From: Actinostola sp. cb2023
Taxonomy: Eukaryota; Cnidaria; Anthozoa; Actiniaria; Actinostolidae
DNA: 64,000 bases
Assembly (NCBI GenBank): GCA_033675265.1
Contig: JAUJYZ010001085.1
Coordinates: 189,001 to 253,000 of the forward strand
Direction of reading: 5' to 3'
The position numbers and the translations under genes were made by a program. The notes under the pieces are model-generated. The model saw nothing but the letters and a program-made list of their open reading frames with translations. It did not search any database and was not told where the DNA came from. Every line of letters begins with the position of its first letter. Position 1 is the first letter of the stretch. Positions 46,858 through 61,200 of the stretch are shown piece by piece.

Positions 46858-49256
46858 ATGTCCATAGCGACTGAGGAAGGAGAATTATCGTCTCCTGATG
46901 AAATAGAAGCCAGTAAGTTGCCGTCGTTTTGTCTTTGTGAACGTTGTCGTTATGTCTTTATAACTTACTAAGTTACTTGTGATGTCTCTTCGTGATTTCA
47001 AAAGAAAATGTTTAATGTCAATCCTTATTTGACATCTACAGCGTTCGAATAAATCATCTGCTTTGTAAATTCAATGTATTTCGTTTGTGATTTGATTATT
47101 TGGTGAGAAATCTGTACGGCCATGATGCCATGAATCAATTACATTGTATCAGTGACGCCATTCAATGAGTACAGAACTTACAGAAGCGAATGTTTGATCG
47201 TTGTTTTGGCGTTGTTCGGTAATACAGTCAGTAATAACACTATGGTTTTGCTGTGTAGTTTTTAAATATCTTTAGACAGTATATATTTTATTTTGTCTGG
47301 CTAGTTATTAATTATTTAGAATACCTATTCGGCCTCATATTTCTCCATGTATTTACTGTGCACAGGACTAGGAGAGGATGTCGATGTCGAAATGAATGTT
47401 TTAGATGATATATTAGGAGAGCCAGCGCATGATGAATTTGCTGCAGAACTCGACAAGGCCTCAAAAGGTATGCTTGGATGAAGAAATAGAAAACGAGCGC
47501 GTATGCTATGTGCAGATTTATAGTACGCGGGGACTGATCAGAACATGAGAGAAGTGTTAGATTATGATTTTAAGGCAAGTTTTCAATTTTGTTCATTAAA
47601 AAATGTTTGAATATCTGCGCGCTTGCTGTGTGCTCTCATAAAGCACGGAATACGCATCCTTTGGCCAATCAGAGCGCGCGTTATATCATAGTTATTTTAT
47701 AATGATGATTACCGGTAAGTACATGTAGTTAGCTGTTGTACATGTTAGCATATAGTTTTTCTTTACTTTATGCTGTTCCAGCAATCACAATTAGATCCGT
47801 TGGATTACTGGTTGTAGATAATATATAATATATATGAAATGTTTCAATGTATCAACAGTCCCTAGTCGTAGGTCATCAGAAAAGCCACCAGAAAACAGCA
47901 AACAAGACACAAGCTCAAGGAAACGCAGTGCTCCAGAGGAGAAGAATGGTGAGAAGACCAAGACAAGTAGTCCCAAGAGGAAAGCAGTGGAACGTAGTCC
48001 AGGTAGTCCATCTAAACCATCCAGTAAGCGGGTAACAGACAAAGGAATGAGTAGAGAAAAAAAACTTGCAGTGTCAGAAATAGAGAAGGGGAGAGGATCA
48101 CGATCACCCAAACCTACCGAGAGTGAAAAGAAAAGAGAATCAGAGAAAGAAAGAGAGCATGTCAGAGAGAAAAGTGAACGAGAGAAACAGCATGGGAGAG
48201 AGCGGGAGAGGGAAAAAGAAAGTAGAGAGAAGCATAAGGAGAAAGATCACGCAGCTAGAGAAGTACCCAAAGGTAGTGAACACAGAGAGAAAAGCAAACC
48301 CAAAAGTGAGGAAACAGCTGTTGTTGAAAAAGAAAAACCAAAGGTGAACAAGGAATCCAGCTCCAAAGAAAAAATCACCACCAAATCAAAGACAAAGGTT
48401 GTCAAACGTAAAAGTGAATCAAAGCAGACAAATGCAAAAGAACCACCAGAAAAGGTGAAAGACCCCAAACAATCAACTGAGAAAAAGAAGGAAGTAGCAA
48501 AAAAGGCTGATAACACAAAGCCAGATACAAGCAAGAAGTCTTCAAGTTCTGTAAAAGTACAAGATGCTGCTAAAGTTAGTAAAGAGAAAAAGGATTCTGA
48601 GAAGCCCAAGAAAAAAGTTGAGCGTCCTTCGTCAAGCAGCAAAGAATCAGAAAATAAATCTAAAGAGAAGACTCAGAGTGGAAGCTCAGAAGTTGAATCT
48701 ACCAAAATATCAACCAACAATAACTCATCCAAGACAGCCAAACCTGCCTCGTCGAAGAACACTAAGACTTCAAACAAAAAGACAGCAGAAGCCAAGAAAG
48801 CAACTGCAAAGAAAACTGAAGTGAAACAAAAGTCTAAGCCAGAAAAGGTTGACACAGTGGTGAAAAACAAGGAGACAAAAGCAAAGGTTGAGGAGACTAT
48901 TACCAGCCCTGAGAGTGAGGAAGCTGTTGTTGTCAAAGACAATGAGAATGTGGCAGATTCTGATAATGATGTCATATTGGAGACGTCGGAGAATGAACCA
49001 GCTGAGGTACTATGCATTGTTACATTATTAGTTTCATTTGTGTTATTAGTCTCATTTTCATTATGATCATTAGCATTATAAGCACTGTTATCATTATAAG
49101 CATCAGCATCATAATAATCATCATCACTGACATCACTGTCATCAGGGCCGTACATAACCCAAAATCCAAGGGGGGGCAGTACGTATATAACAGCAAAAAT
49201 TAAATAATAAAAATAGTACAGTTCTCAGTACTTTTGGTATCTTTTTCGCCCTGCTA

Positions 49257-49291
<35 letters not shown>

Positions 49292-52200
49292 ACTGCTGCC
49301 CCTGTGCTGTGTACAGCCCTGGTCATCATTCATCATTACAAACATCAGTCATCATATAATAATCATCATCACTGACAGCCAGAAACTCTGGCACCTACTT
49401 TCATAATCAGCTTCACCTACTGTAAACTAGTCAGCTGATTTGTACAGTACATGTTTATCATGTGTATCATGACTGCTTACTCCAGTAGGACCATCAATAC
49501 AATACAATACATTGTACAATATCTTTATTTAAACACAATTAAAATTAAAGCGATACCGCTTGTGGGGTGGTGTGAAACAATGAAAATAAAAATACTGCCT
49601 ACTTCAAAGTGTACTGAAACAACCCTACACTATGAAAACAATTCATCATCACTATTGATTCTCAGGAATCTAAAGAAATCACTGTTGATAAAGAATCTAC
49701 TGAAGCTAAACCAGTTGAAGATGTTGAAGATTCTGAGATGGCAGAAACTGATAATAAACAAGGTATGTGTAAAGATAGATCATGAACTTTGTACCATCAA
49801 CTCTCTCTAGGCAGACACATGTCTAAGCTGCACACCTCTCTACTAAGTCTGGTCCTCTAGGCAGACACATGTCTAAGCTGGACACCTCTCTAAGTCTGGT
49901 CCTCTAGGCAGACACATGTCTAAGCTGGACACCTCTAAGTCTGGTCCTCTAGGCAGACACATGTCTAAGCTGGACACCTCTCTAAGTCTGGTCCTCTAGG
50001 CAGACACATGTCTAAGCTGGACACCTCTCAGTCTGGTCCTCTAGGCAGACACATGTCTAAGCTGGACACCTCTAAGTCTGGTCCTCTAGGCAGTCACATG
50101 TCTAAGCTGGACACCTCTCTAAGTCTGGTCCTCTAGGCAGACACATGTCTAAGCTGGACACCTCTTTAAGTCTGGTCCTCTAGGCAGACACATGTCTAAG
50201 CTGGACACCTCTCAGTCTGGTCCTCTAGGCAGACACATGTCTAAGCTGGACACCTCTCTAAGTCTGGTCCTCTAGGCAGACACATTTCTAAGATGGACAC
50301 CTCTCTAAGTCTGGTCCTCTAGGCAGACACATGTCTAAGCTGGACACCTCTCTAAGTCTGGTCCTCTAGGCAGACACATGTCTAAGCTGGACATCTCTCT
50401 AAGTCTGGTCCTCTAGGCAGACACATGTCTAAGCTGGACACCTCTCTAAGTCTGGTCCTCTAGGCAGACACATGTCTAAGCTGGACACCTCTCTAAGTCT
50501 GGTCCTCTAGGCAGACACATGTCTAAGCTGGACATCTCTCTAAGCAGGAGAGTAAACGTTGGTCCTGAATGTGTCCAGATTTGAAAGAGCTGAGACTGCA
50601 TTATTTGTGTTGTTCTGAGTAGTTTTCATTAAGATGAATATAATTGATCGTTTTAATGTGTCCTGTTCACAGAAAATACAAAAGAAGCTGTTGAAGAATT
50701 TGAAACAATGGATGAAACAGAAGATGACAAGAACCCAGAAGGTGAACAGATGGAAGTGATAGATGACCTGCCTGAGGAAGAACGCGAGGGTGACAGTGAG
50801 CACAGCGAGTACGCGAGTGACAATGAAGACAATGAAGCTCATTCAGAGTCTGGCTCTGAATCACTCTCATCAAAATCAGGTAAAAGTCATTTTAGAAACC
50901 TTATGAACTACATTACTAACTATTACCAGGCAACATATTACTTTTTAACCCTTTGACTACTGAACCGGCCAAAACCGGCCGATGAAAAATGTTGTTTATT
51001 TCCTGAACCGGCCAAAACCGGCCGCGCACATGTGACTCTATTTTTTATCCATTTCCCTCCCCTAGAGGGTAGTTATTGTAATGCCATTGTTCTATTCAAA
51101 TACACTATGAATCAACCAATCAAATTGTAGTAACTGCGCATAATTATTGTAAGGTAGCGTGGTTCAAAATTTGCACTCGCTCGTTGTCGAGAAAGGTGTC
51201 ATGGCGGCAAATTATGTAGAACCTATGCGTATTTCTCTTGACGATTATCGTGAAATGTTTGGCGAAACTGATGAAGAAAATAGTGCAGAAGAAGCAGACA
51301 ATGACGGGTTTGATTCTGACTTAGATCTAGACCGAATTCAAGGGCAATTAAATGAAGAAAGCGGTAACGAAAGTGAAGAAGACAGCGACGTGAGCAGTGT
51401 CGAGGAAGAATCTTGGACAGATCAGCTGGAAAATGTTATGCTTAATGACTTTGAAGGTGATCCTGGAGTCAAAGTTCCTGTCCCAAATGATGCCAAAGAG
51501 ATTGATTTCTTTAGTTTTTTGTTTGGAGATAGTGAAATTGACATTTTAGTATGAGAAACAAACCGATTTGCTCGTCAAAAGCTTGCAAACATGCCTCCTC
51601 GACTGGCACTTTGGAAGGACGCGACACTTCAAGAAATGAAGGCATTCAAATGTCAGTCCAGATGAACCGAATCGAGAAGTAGAACGAATGGTGAAGGGGA
51701 AACGGATCACCATTGTCAAACCATACGTGTCTGATCTCTACACTTCGAAGATGGGGGGAGTCGACAGAGCAGACCAGCTTCGTTCATCCTACACTGTTGG
51801 ACGGCCATGTAAGAAATGGTACCGGTACCTGTTCTGGTATGCTTTAAACCTAGCGATTTGCAATGCCCGAGTGCTCGAGAATGTTCACAAACGACCGGCA
51901 ACTCCAAAGCGCCAACTGGACTTTCGTCTTGCTCTATCGAAACAACTCATCGGAAACTTCACCCAACGTAAGCGTGCTTCAACTGGTCCAATCCCGGCTT
52001 TAAACGAAGCAGCTAGAAGCCACAAGTCCGTCAAGCTAGAGAAGAGGAAGAAGGAGTGTGTCCAATGCAAAAAAGATGGAAAAAAGACACCGAGAGGGAG
52101 ACCAATCGAGACGAAGCACAAGTGCAAAGAGTGCGACATTGCCTTGTGTCAAGATCCTTGCTTCGCACGCTACCACTTTCCCAATTGACTTGAACAATTA

Positions 52201-55200
52201 TAAAATAATCTTTATTGAAGTTGTTAACCACAATATTAAGGTACATATATAATATATACATGTGTTGGAAGTTTGCCCTGAAGTTTTTATTAGCTGCAAA
52301 GGTAAAATCGTAAGTTATTAGTAGAAGTTTGATATCATTGGTTATACAAAATGGCGCGAATTTTGAAAATAATCACAAATTTTAATTTCTTCTATATATT
52401 TTAGGGCTTTCTGACAGTTTTTGCTTTATTTAATATCGTTGATTAATAAAACAGTATGTCTACTAATGAACTGTGTAGTGTTTATGGTTTCTAGGGGTTC
52501 CAAAACCTACTGAGCATATATATTATGATTTTGGGTGAAAATTGTACCACAGTCCCTAATTAGCTCCAGGAACAGCAGCATGTCACACATGGCATAGTAG
52601 TCAAAGGGTTAATATATAATTATTGATGAAATATCTATATTTCTTTTCTCTTGGGTCTTTGTGGATTTGAGGAACCAAGTCATACGAGCCTACACGAAAC
52701 TCCTCAATGAGAGGTGTTAGAACAAAACGTTCACACGAGTGTAATTTGTAAGAAATTTACACGCGAAAAAAACACAGTTTCCACACAAAAAATGTTAAGA
52801 TACATCTGAGCTGTACTGTAGATGCAAACGATGGTGATGGTACATTAGAAGTGTTGCACTGTAATGATAAAAAAGTTAATTACAAATCCTTTTTGTTCTT
52901 CAAAGAATCAGATGACGAAGTTAGTGGCAGTGAAGAAGAAGATGAGTCAAAGAGCTCTCGCAAGAGAAAGATGTCTTCTACCGTTACTCATGGTAGTGCT
53001 GACCAGGCATCCTCAGATGAGTTATCAAACCACGTCAAGAGTAAAGTAGCGAGGGTGTCGTCTAAAAAGAAGAGACGTTATAAGATGGATAAATACTTTG
53101 AAGACGCAAGATACTTTGTGATGAAGAGTAACAATGCAGAGAATGTTTTATTATCAAAAGCCAAGGTAACTATGGTTGGTTTTACCGTTCTTACATAATG
53201 CCAGCACCTCAGTGTGTGTCCGTCCACCTCTGCAATAGGCCATTTACAGTCACATGCCAATATATCGCTTGAATAACGAATGAACTGAGCCGAAGACCCC
53301 ATGGGAACGGCTCTGCTGACTGGCAAACAAACTTTGAGACGTTGATTGAGAAAGATCGACAATCAACTGGAGGTTGAAAAATAGCATTTCAAACAGATTT
53401 CTTTACTGTCACTACTGATATCATGTAAGATTCTGCAAATAAATAAAGTCAGATTTTTTTGCCAGTCAGTACAACCATGTGATCGTAATCCTGCAAAGGG
53501 CCTATTTGTTGCATGCCAGATTGCAGAAGACATCACATTGTACTATACAGCTACGACCACCTTTAATGTATTCTCATACTTTTGTCTCGCCATCCTCCAA
53601 TTAGCTGTTAGATCAGAGAATAGATAAGACAATCCTGCAAAGCTGATTGGATAATGGCAGAGACGAAAGTATGCAAATACATTATAGGTGGTCATACATT
53701 TGAGCTTCGTGCTGTAATAAGATTGACACAACAATTTCGTAGACACACACATGTTATGAAATGTTATAGTGTGACTCTTACACATTATATGGTGGTGGTT
53801 GTATGATTGAATATTGAAATTTGAATTGTATATGTATAGGTTTAGGATACTACATGTATCTAAAGAATTTATTTAGTTAAAAAAAAAGAATCTGTCATAA
53901 CCACTGAACTTTTAAAAATGTATTCTATCGAGACTCACCCCTTTTTTTTTCTTTCATTTGTTTATATATTTATTTTGTATATTGTAATATCTGTAGTACA
54001 AAGTAAAGTAAATTTTGTATATTGTAATATCTGTAGTACAAAGTAAAGTAATATTTATATTGTAATTACATAACTTATAACTTGTTGTAAGAAATGAAAT
54101 GTAATAAAAATGTTTAAAAAAAAAAACAACAACAACAACAACATGTATCTAAGATATGAAGCGCTGTTGAGCAACATATGTAAATAGTGCTCATTAAGTG
54201 ATTAAATTATTATTATTATTACTTTTGAAGTCTAATGATTTCATTGTTACAGGGTGTGTGGTCAACTCCACGAACCAATGAGAAAAAGCTGAGTGCTGCG
54301 TATAAGGTGAGTGTATGATCTTAGTCATACTCTAAAAATAATAATAATAATAATAATAAGTGTTATTTTTATAGCGCTAATTCCGTAAAGTCCATTAGCG
54401 CTTTACAAGTAATTATAATTACTGGGATAAATTAAAAATTAATTTATAAATATAATATTAATAATAATGGATATTAAATATAATGGGTATTTCTAGCTAC
54501 ATAATTATTCCTAAATGCAGGCCATTGTCGTCATCTTTGACCTCAAATGTGAAAGTGGCTAATAATGCGCATGTGCCTTGTGCCGACCACTCAGATGCAA
54601 TGTAATTACCGAAAGCTCTGATCACCTTGTTTATCAACACAAGACATCAGTCGGCCTTTTTCTTTGGTTGCTCAAAACAACTCAAATATTGCTCAAATGA
54701 ACTCATACAGTCATACTGTATCCATTCATTGCAATAGTTATCTTTGGTTAGTTAGTTAGTTATCTATTGTTAGAATATATATCAATGTTTACCAGACTCT
54801 TCCTAACAATAGGCAGCTCAACTAGAATTAAAAGCCATCAATATGGCAAGGTATATATAGCAAAATAGCAAGTACAGAGTAGCCAGGCCAATGTGATAGT
54901 TGCCTTGACAACCATGTCAACATGAGAGCTTTAGATTTGACTACGATTACGAGAACAAGTCTTCGCCATTACGATTAGTGCACATGTGTAAAACCGTGAC
55001 ATTGTTATGCCATCTTGATTGTTCTTCTTGTTGTGACAAGCATTTTGAATTTGCGCGAGCACTATTATGACAACAAGTTAGCGCGCGCTCAAAACTCATA
55101 GTCGTACTCGTAGTCGAATCTAAAGCTCTCTACTGTCGTTTTTGATGTTGAGACAAAATGTAATTCCATTTATTTGTCTTCAGCGCTACAAGAATGTCAT

Positions 55201-58200
55201 AGTAATCTTCTCTGTCAAGGAAAGCGGCAAGTTCCAGGGCATGGCTCGTCTCATGGGAGAAGCAACCTATGGAGGACCGCCCATGCCTTGGGTGTTGCCA
55301 CCAGGCATGAGTGCCAAGGCATTAGGAGGTGTATTCCCCCTTAAATGGCTTAATAGGTATGTGACTTTATCATTGACGTGACACTTTTGTCATCATCATC
55401 AGACCTTATATAGCGCATTTTCACATAGTCTGTGAATGCGCTTTACAACCGATGGAGGACTTTTTCGGGCTGCATATGATACGCGCCTCAGAAGAGTTCA
55501 ACAGGATCCCACAAATATCATCATCACAATCATCATCACCACCATAATCATTAGATCAAATTTCGTATGACCATGAAAAACTTACAACATGGATGTGCCG
55601 TGCCGTGACCATGATGATTTAGGATTTCGAATGAATTTGTGCCGTGATTGTGCCGTGCTGTGTGCCGTGGTTTTTCACAGTCCTACGAAATCTGCTCTAT
55701 CATCTCCTACTGTATGTTATGTCAATTACCAACACCACTACTAGCATTCAAGCTACAATCACTACATTCATGACCTTCATGATCATGAGAATAAATCATC
55801 GCTTTACTCATTTCTGTAGACAAGACCTATGGTTTAGCAAGTGTACCCATCTATGTAATCCATGGAATGACAACAAGGAAGTAAAAATCTGCCGTGATGG
55901 ACAGGTAAGACCACCGTAATGTTACCACTAATTATCATCACCATCATTCTCATCATCAATCAATCAATCAACGAGGGTGATGCTTAACATCACTTCACCA
56001 CCTTGCTGTTGAATTACTGGTTTACATGTTGATGATGTCAAAGCTGCCATGTCAGTTTCCGATAATAACTAATTAGCTTATCTTGTTTGTACCTCCAACA
56101 TGGCCGCTGTGTCTTTGTACTTGAAATCTCCACCATTGCGATTAAGCATCATCTTGTCATCAAATCTCATTACCTTACTATCCTTACGACTGTCAACATT
56201 TACCTTACTATCCTTACTACTGTCAACATTTACCTTACTATCCTTACTACTGTCAACATCTACCTTACTATCCTTACTACTGTCAACATCTACCTTACTA
56301 TCCTTACTACTGTCAACATTGACCTTACTATCCTTACTACTGTCAACATCTACCTTACTATCCTTACTACTGTCAACATCTACCTTACTATCCTTACTAC
56401 TGTCAACAATTACCTTACTATCCTTACTACTGTACTATCCTTACTACTGTCAACATCTACCTTACTATCCTTACTACTGTCAACATTTACCTTACTATCC
56501 TTACTACTGTCAACATTGACCTTACTATCCTTACTACTGTCAACGTTGACCTTACTATCCTTACTACTGTCAACATTTACCTTACTATCCTTACTACTGT
56601 CAACATTTACCTTACTATCCTTACTACTGTCAACATTTAACTTTACTATCCTACTACTGTCAACCTTGACTACTATCCTTACTACTGTCAACATTGACCT
56701 TACTATCCTTACTACTGTCAACATTTACCTTACTATCCTTACTACTGTCAACACTACCTTACTATCCTTACTACTGTATGACCTTACTACTGTCAACATT
56801 TACCTTACTATCCTTACTACTGTCAACATACCTTACTATCCTTTACTGTATACCTTACTATCCTACTACTGTCAATATCTACCTTACTACTGTCAACATC
56901 TACCTTACTATCCTTACTACTGTCAACATTGACCTTACTATCCTTACTACTGTCAGCATTTACCTTACTATCCTTACTACTGTCAACATCTACCTTACTA
57001 TCCTTACTACTGTCAGCATTTACCTTACTATCCTTACTACTGTCAACATTTACCTTACTATCCTTACTACTGTCAACATTGACCTTACTATCCTTACTAC
57101 TGTCAACATTGACCTTACTATCCTTACTACTGTCAACATTGACCTTACTATCCTTACTACTGTCAACATTTACCTTACTACTGTCAACATTGACCTTACT
57201 ATCCTTACTACTGTCAACATCTTGTATTGCAGGAAGTTGAGCCAACCGTTGGAGAAGCTCTGTGCAGATTGTTCCCAGACGACCCATCAGTGGAACTAGG
57301 AAAGCGTCATCACCCCTCATCACACCCCGAGAGCAGCAGCAGCAGAAGAGTCAAGGAAGAGAGAAATTCACTCTAGGTACCATATGGACTACAAGAATTC
57401 ATTGCTCCTCTATGGCCGCAGTTGTGAAATGTTCAAGACGGGGGGATGAATTACGCCCCACTATCAGGAATGATCCCCATTGGAGGTCTTAAGTACCTCA
57501 CAAGCACCAACACATTACTCACGGTTTTGCGTTATTATAGGGGTCTTTCGTGGCACGACAGCTATATGAACTTACAAGCCTTACCATTGCAAAATGGACA
57601 ATTATCGAGCATCCATATGGACTTGAACTTTTTTACTCAAGAGACGTGTGATTTTGTGTTGTTTTCTGCTTTGGTTACTGAAGACAAACCAGGACTTAGA
57701 ATACAGACGGACTATTGATACAAGGCCACTGAAGTTTATTGGCTTGTTTTTCGATCAAATTTCGGGTTCACAAAAGAGAGACAATTGAAGCTTCTAGCTG
57801 ATTCGATGGACAAGTTTTTCGTGAGATTTCGAGACGAGAAACACTAATGCATGTTTATTTGTAAAACAAGAAAAGGAGACGAAACGAAAATTGAATGCCA
57901 TCGAGTCTACTGAGACTTGTAACGGGTGAAAGTTTCGCCAAAAAGTCGATGCTCTCTTTTCTTGTTTTCTACAAGAACTCTTTATTTTGAGGACTCATGC
58001 CGCTCGTGTCCCTCTCAAAGGTCTTTTGAAGGTCGACCTTGATTGGTTAATTATTATATTTGGGAAAACCCTTTGGTTTTGGTGCAGTTGCTATCTTTAT
58101 TGCTTGTGCGTGGCATGTGAACTTTGCTTTGACTACAAGACATTATCCAGAACTGTGGATTGCATTGATGTATTCAGTCGGACTTGCAGGCCTGCAGTGC

Positions 58201-61200
58201 CAGGGAAGATCATATAACACTTATATAGTGATTGTATAGAAGGTGTGGTCAGCGTCAGGTGTCCGTGGTGATTGCAGAGCACCGCATATGCCCAGAGAGG
58301 TGACACCCAACAAACACTAAACCAACATGATATAAATACTTGTTCATTGCTCCATAACCACTGCCTGGCCATGAATTATGCCTCGCTATTGCATCCTTAT
58401 ATTTGGCTTGTTTTGTTAAAAGCTTCAACTGCGAATTGCGGTATGTTTGCCATTGTTGGCATATAGTTGGTCAAATCTCGGGATAAGAGTGCCTAATATA
58501 ATTCTGAGTAAGTATATGGGTTGTGGTACGTTATGGAGCGATGAGCAAGGAGGGCTTACCCATGCAAGCAACTTTTCTTCAGCTAATATTATACACGTTA
58601 TTAAATCAGCAGGCACAGAAGTAGAAATATTTCATCTGAAGAAATTCGGAGGGCAAAAAGACGACGAAGAGGTTAGATTCTACGAGTATTTGTGCTCGAC
58701 TTTTTCGGTTTCTGAATTTCCTCATTTTGATTTGAGTATACATATGTATGTGTTTTGTAACACAAATATGCCACTAAGTCTTTTAGTTTACAATGCCCTG
58801 ATGGTCAGTAATAGTCACGTGCTAAGGAGTTACACTACATACTGGCTTCCAGTCCACCAGCAGTGGTATAATGGAAGGCATGATGGTCCCCATGGTAACT
58901 GTTCAAAGATTTACCACATGCTGTCAACTCCATCCGTAGACAGAAGCTTTTAGCAGACCTCGACGTTGTTTGTACATTCAGCGATGTGAAAACATTGAAC
59001 TTTCCGTGTGGACATAGATCACTACATGTCTATATATATCACTTGGAAAGAGTTACGACTGCATATGGAAAAACTATGGCCTGCGACCAACTCATGCTCG
59101 AGAATCCAGCGGTGCTCTTCTGCGTGGGCTCGGAAATCGCCGCGCCAGAGAACCGCTGGAGAACTTGCCTGCTAGAATGGCTTCTGGGGCGTGATACGCA
59201 CTCAAGCGCATCAACCTGGACGGAGACATAATCTCATTACGGTTTGACAGCTTGTAAGGTATAAAGTCTTGTTTTGACCTCGCTCTCCCTCTCTCGGGAA
59301 GGAGGTCAAAAGAAGACTCTGGCGCACAAGGTAACGTACTTGTCGTCTCCAACCAAAACTTCCAGACTTTAAAACAAAATCTGGACACGTCTTTTGCCGT
59401 TCAGGCATGTTCAGGATTTCTCTGTCTTCTAACTCCGGCAATGTCAGTTATATTCAAACTTTTATCGAAAAACATCGCTTCGATTTTCTATGAACGTCTG
59501 TCTGACTATGAACCGTGCAGGGAATGACTGAAGTGCATAAATATTTTTAAATATCTTGTAAACAACTTTGATCTCTTGGATCCATCTTTCAACAGTCCTT
59601 TCATTAGCTGTCAACACTGATTTTTGCCAACGGCATCCGTTTTAATGACTGAAAATATGGCTGAGCTCTGATTGGCAAAAAATAGGGTCAATCAGAAGCC
59701 AGAATTGTCTCACGCCCCAGAAGTCGTTTTAGCAGGTAAGTTCTCCAGCGGTTCTTCTGGCGGGGCGATTTCCGAGCCCACGCCGAAGAGCACCGCTGGA
59801 TTCTCGAGCATGGCAACCAACTCTTCTTGGGAAATTCCAGTAAAACGTGTGTACATTAATTTGTGTTTGATATTCGTGTATTCATTACAGGAAGCCGCCG
59901 ACATTCAGACTCGAGGGACCGTCATGATAGTCATGGCAAAGACGATAGGTAATACTGAAGACCAATGTTATATGCAGACACCCATCTACAAACCTTCTGC
60001 CTTCACCCACCATCCTTCACCCCACCACCACTTTCATTCCTATACAACATTCACTCCACTCTACATACCTCCTGCCTTCACCCACCATCCTTCACCCCAC
60101 CACCACTTTCATTCCTATACAACATTCACTCCACTCTACATACCTCCTGCCTTCACCCACCATCCTTCACCCCACCACCACTTTCATTCCTATACAACAC
60201 TCACTACAACCCACTCCACTCTACATACCTCCTGCCTTCACCCACCACCACTTTCATTCCTATACAACACTCACTACAACCCACTCCACTCTACATACCT
60301 CCTACCTTCACACACCATCCTTCACCCCACCACCACTTTCATTCCTATACAACACTCACTATAACCCACTCCACTCTGCATACCTTCTGCTTTCACCCAC
60401 CACCCTTCACCCCACCACCACTTTTGTTCCTATACAACACTCTCACTACAACCCATTCCACTCTACATACCTTCTGCTTTCACCCACCATCCTTCACCCC
60501 ACCACCACTTTCATTCCTATACAACACTCACTATAACCCACTCCACTCTACATACCTTCTGATTTCACCCACCTTCCTTCACCCCACCACCACTTTTGTT
60601 CCTATACAACACCCTCACAACCACCATCCTTCACCCCACCACCACTTTCATTCCTATACAACACTCACTATAACCCACTCCACTCTGCATACCTTCTGCT
60701 TTCACCCACCACCCTTCACCCCACCACCACTTTTGTTCCTATACAACACTCTCACTACAACCCATTCCACTCTACATACCTTCTGCTTTCACCCACCATC
60801 CTTCACCCCACTACCACTTTCATTCCTATACAACACTCACTCCAACCCACTCCACTCTACATACCTTCTGCTTTCACCCACCATCCTTCACCCCACTACC
60901 ACTTTCATTCCTATACAACACTCTCACTACAACCGACCTCTCACTACAACCGACTCTACTCTACATACCTTCATTCATTCATTCTTTCACCCACCATCCT
61001 TCACCCCACCACCACTTTTGTTTCTATACAACACTCTCACTCCAACCCACTCCACTCTACATACCTTCTGCTTTCACCCACCATCCTTCACCCCACCACC
61101 ACTTTCATTCCTATACAACACTCTCACTCCAACCCACTCCACTCTACATACCTTCTGCTTTCACCCACCATCCTTCACCCCACCACCACTTTCATACAAC

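Noticed and set aside
56087..57323. Leu/Thr-rich plus-strand and Val/Asp/Ser-rich minus-strand frames
   Set aside because: These are artefacts of the 30-bp repeat in a YTHDC1 intron, with a period divisible by three.
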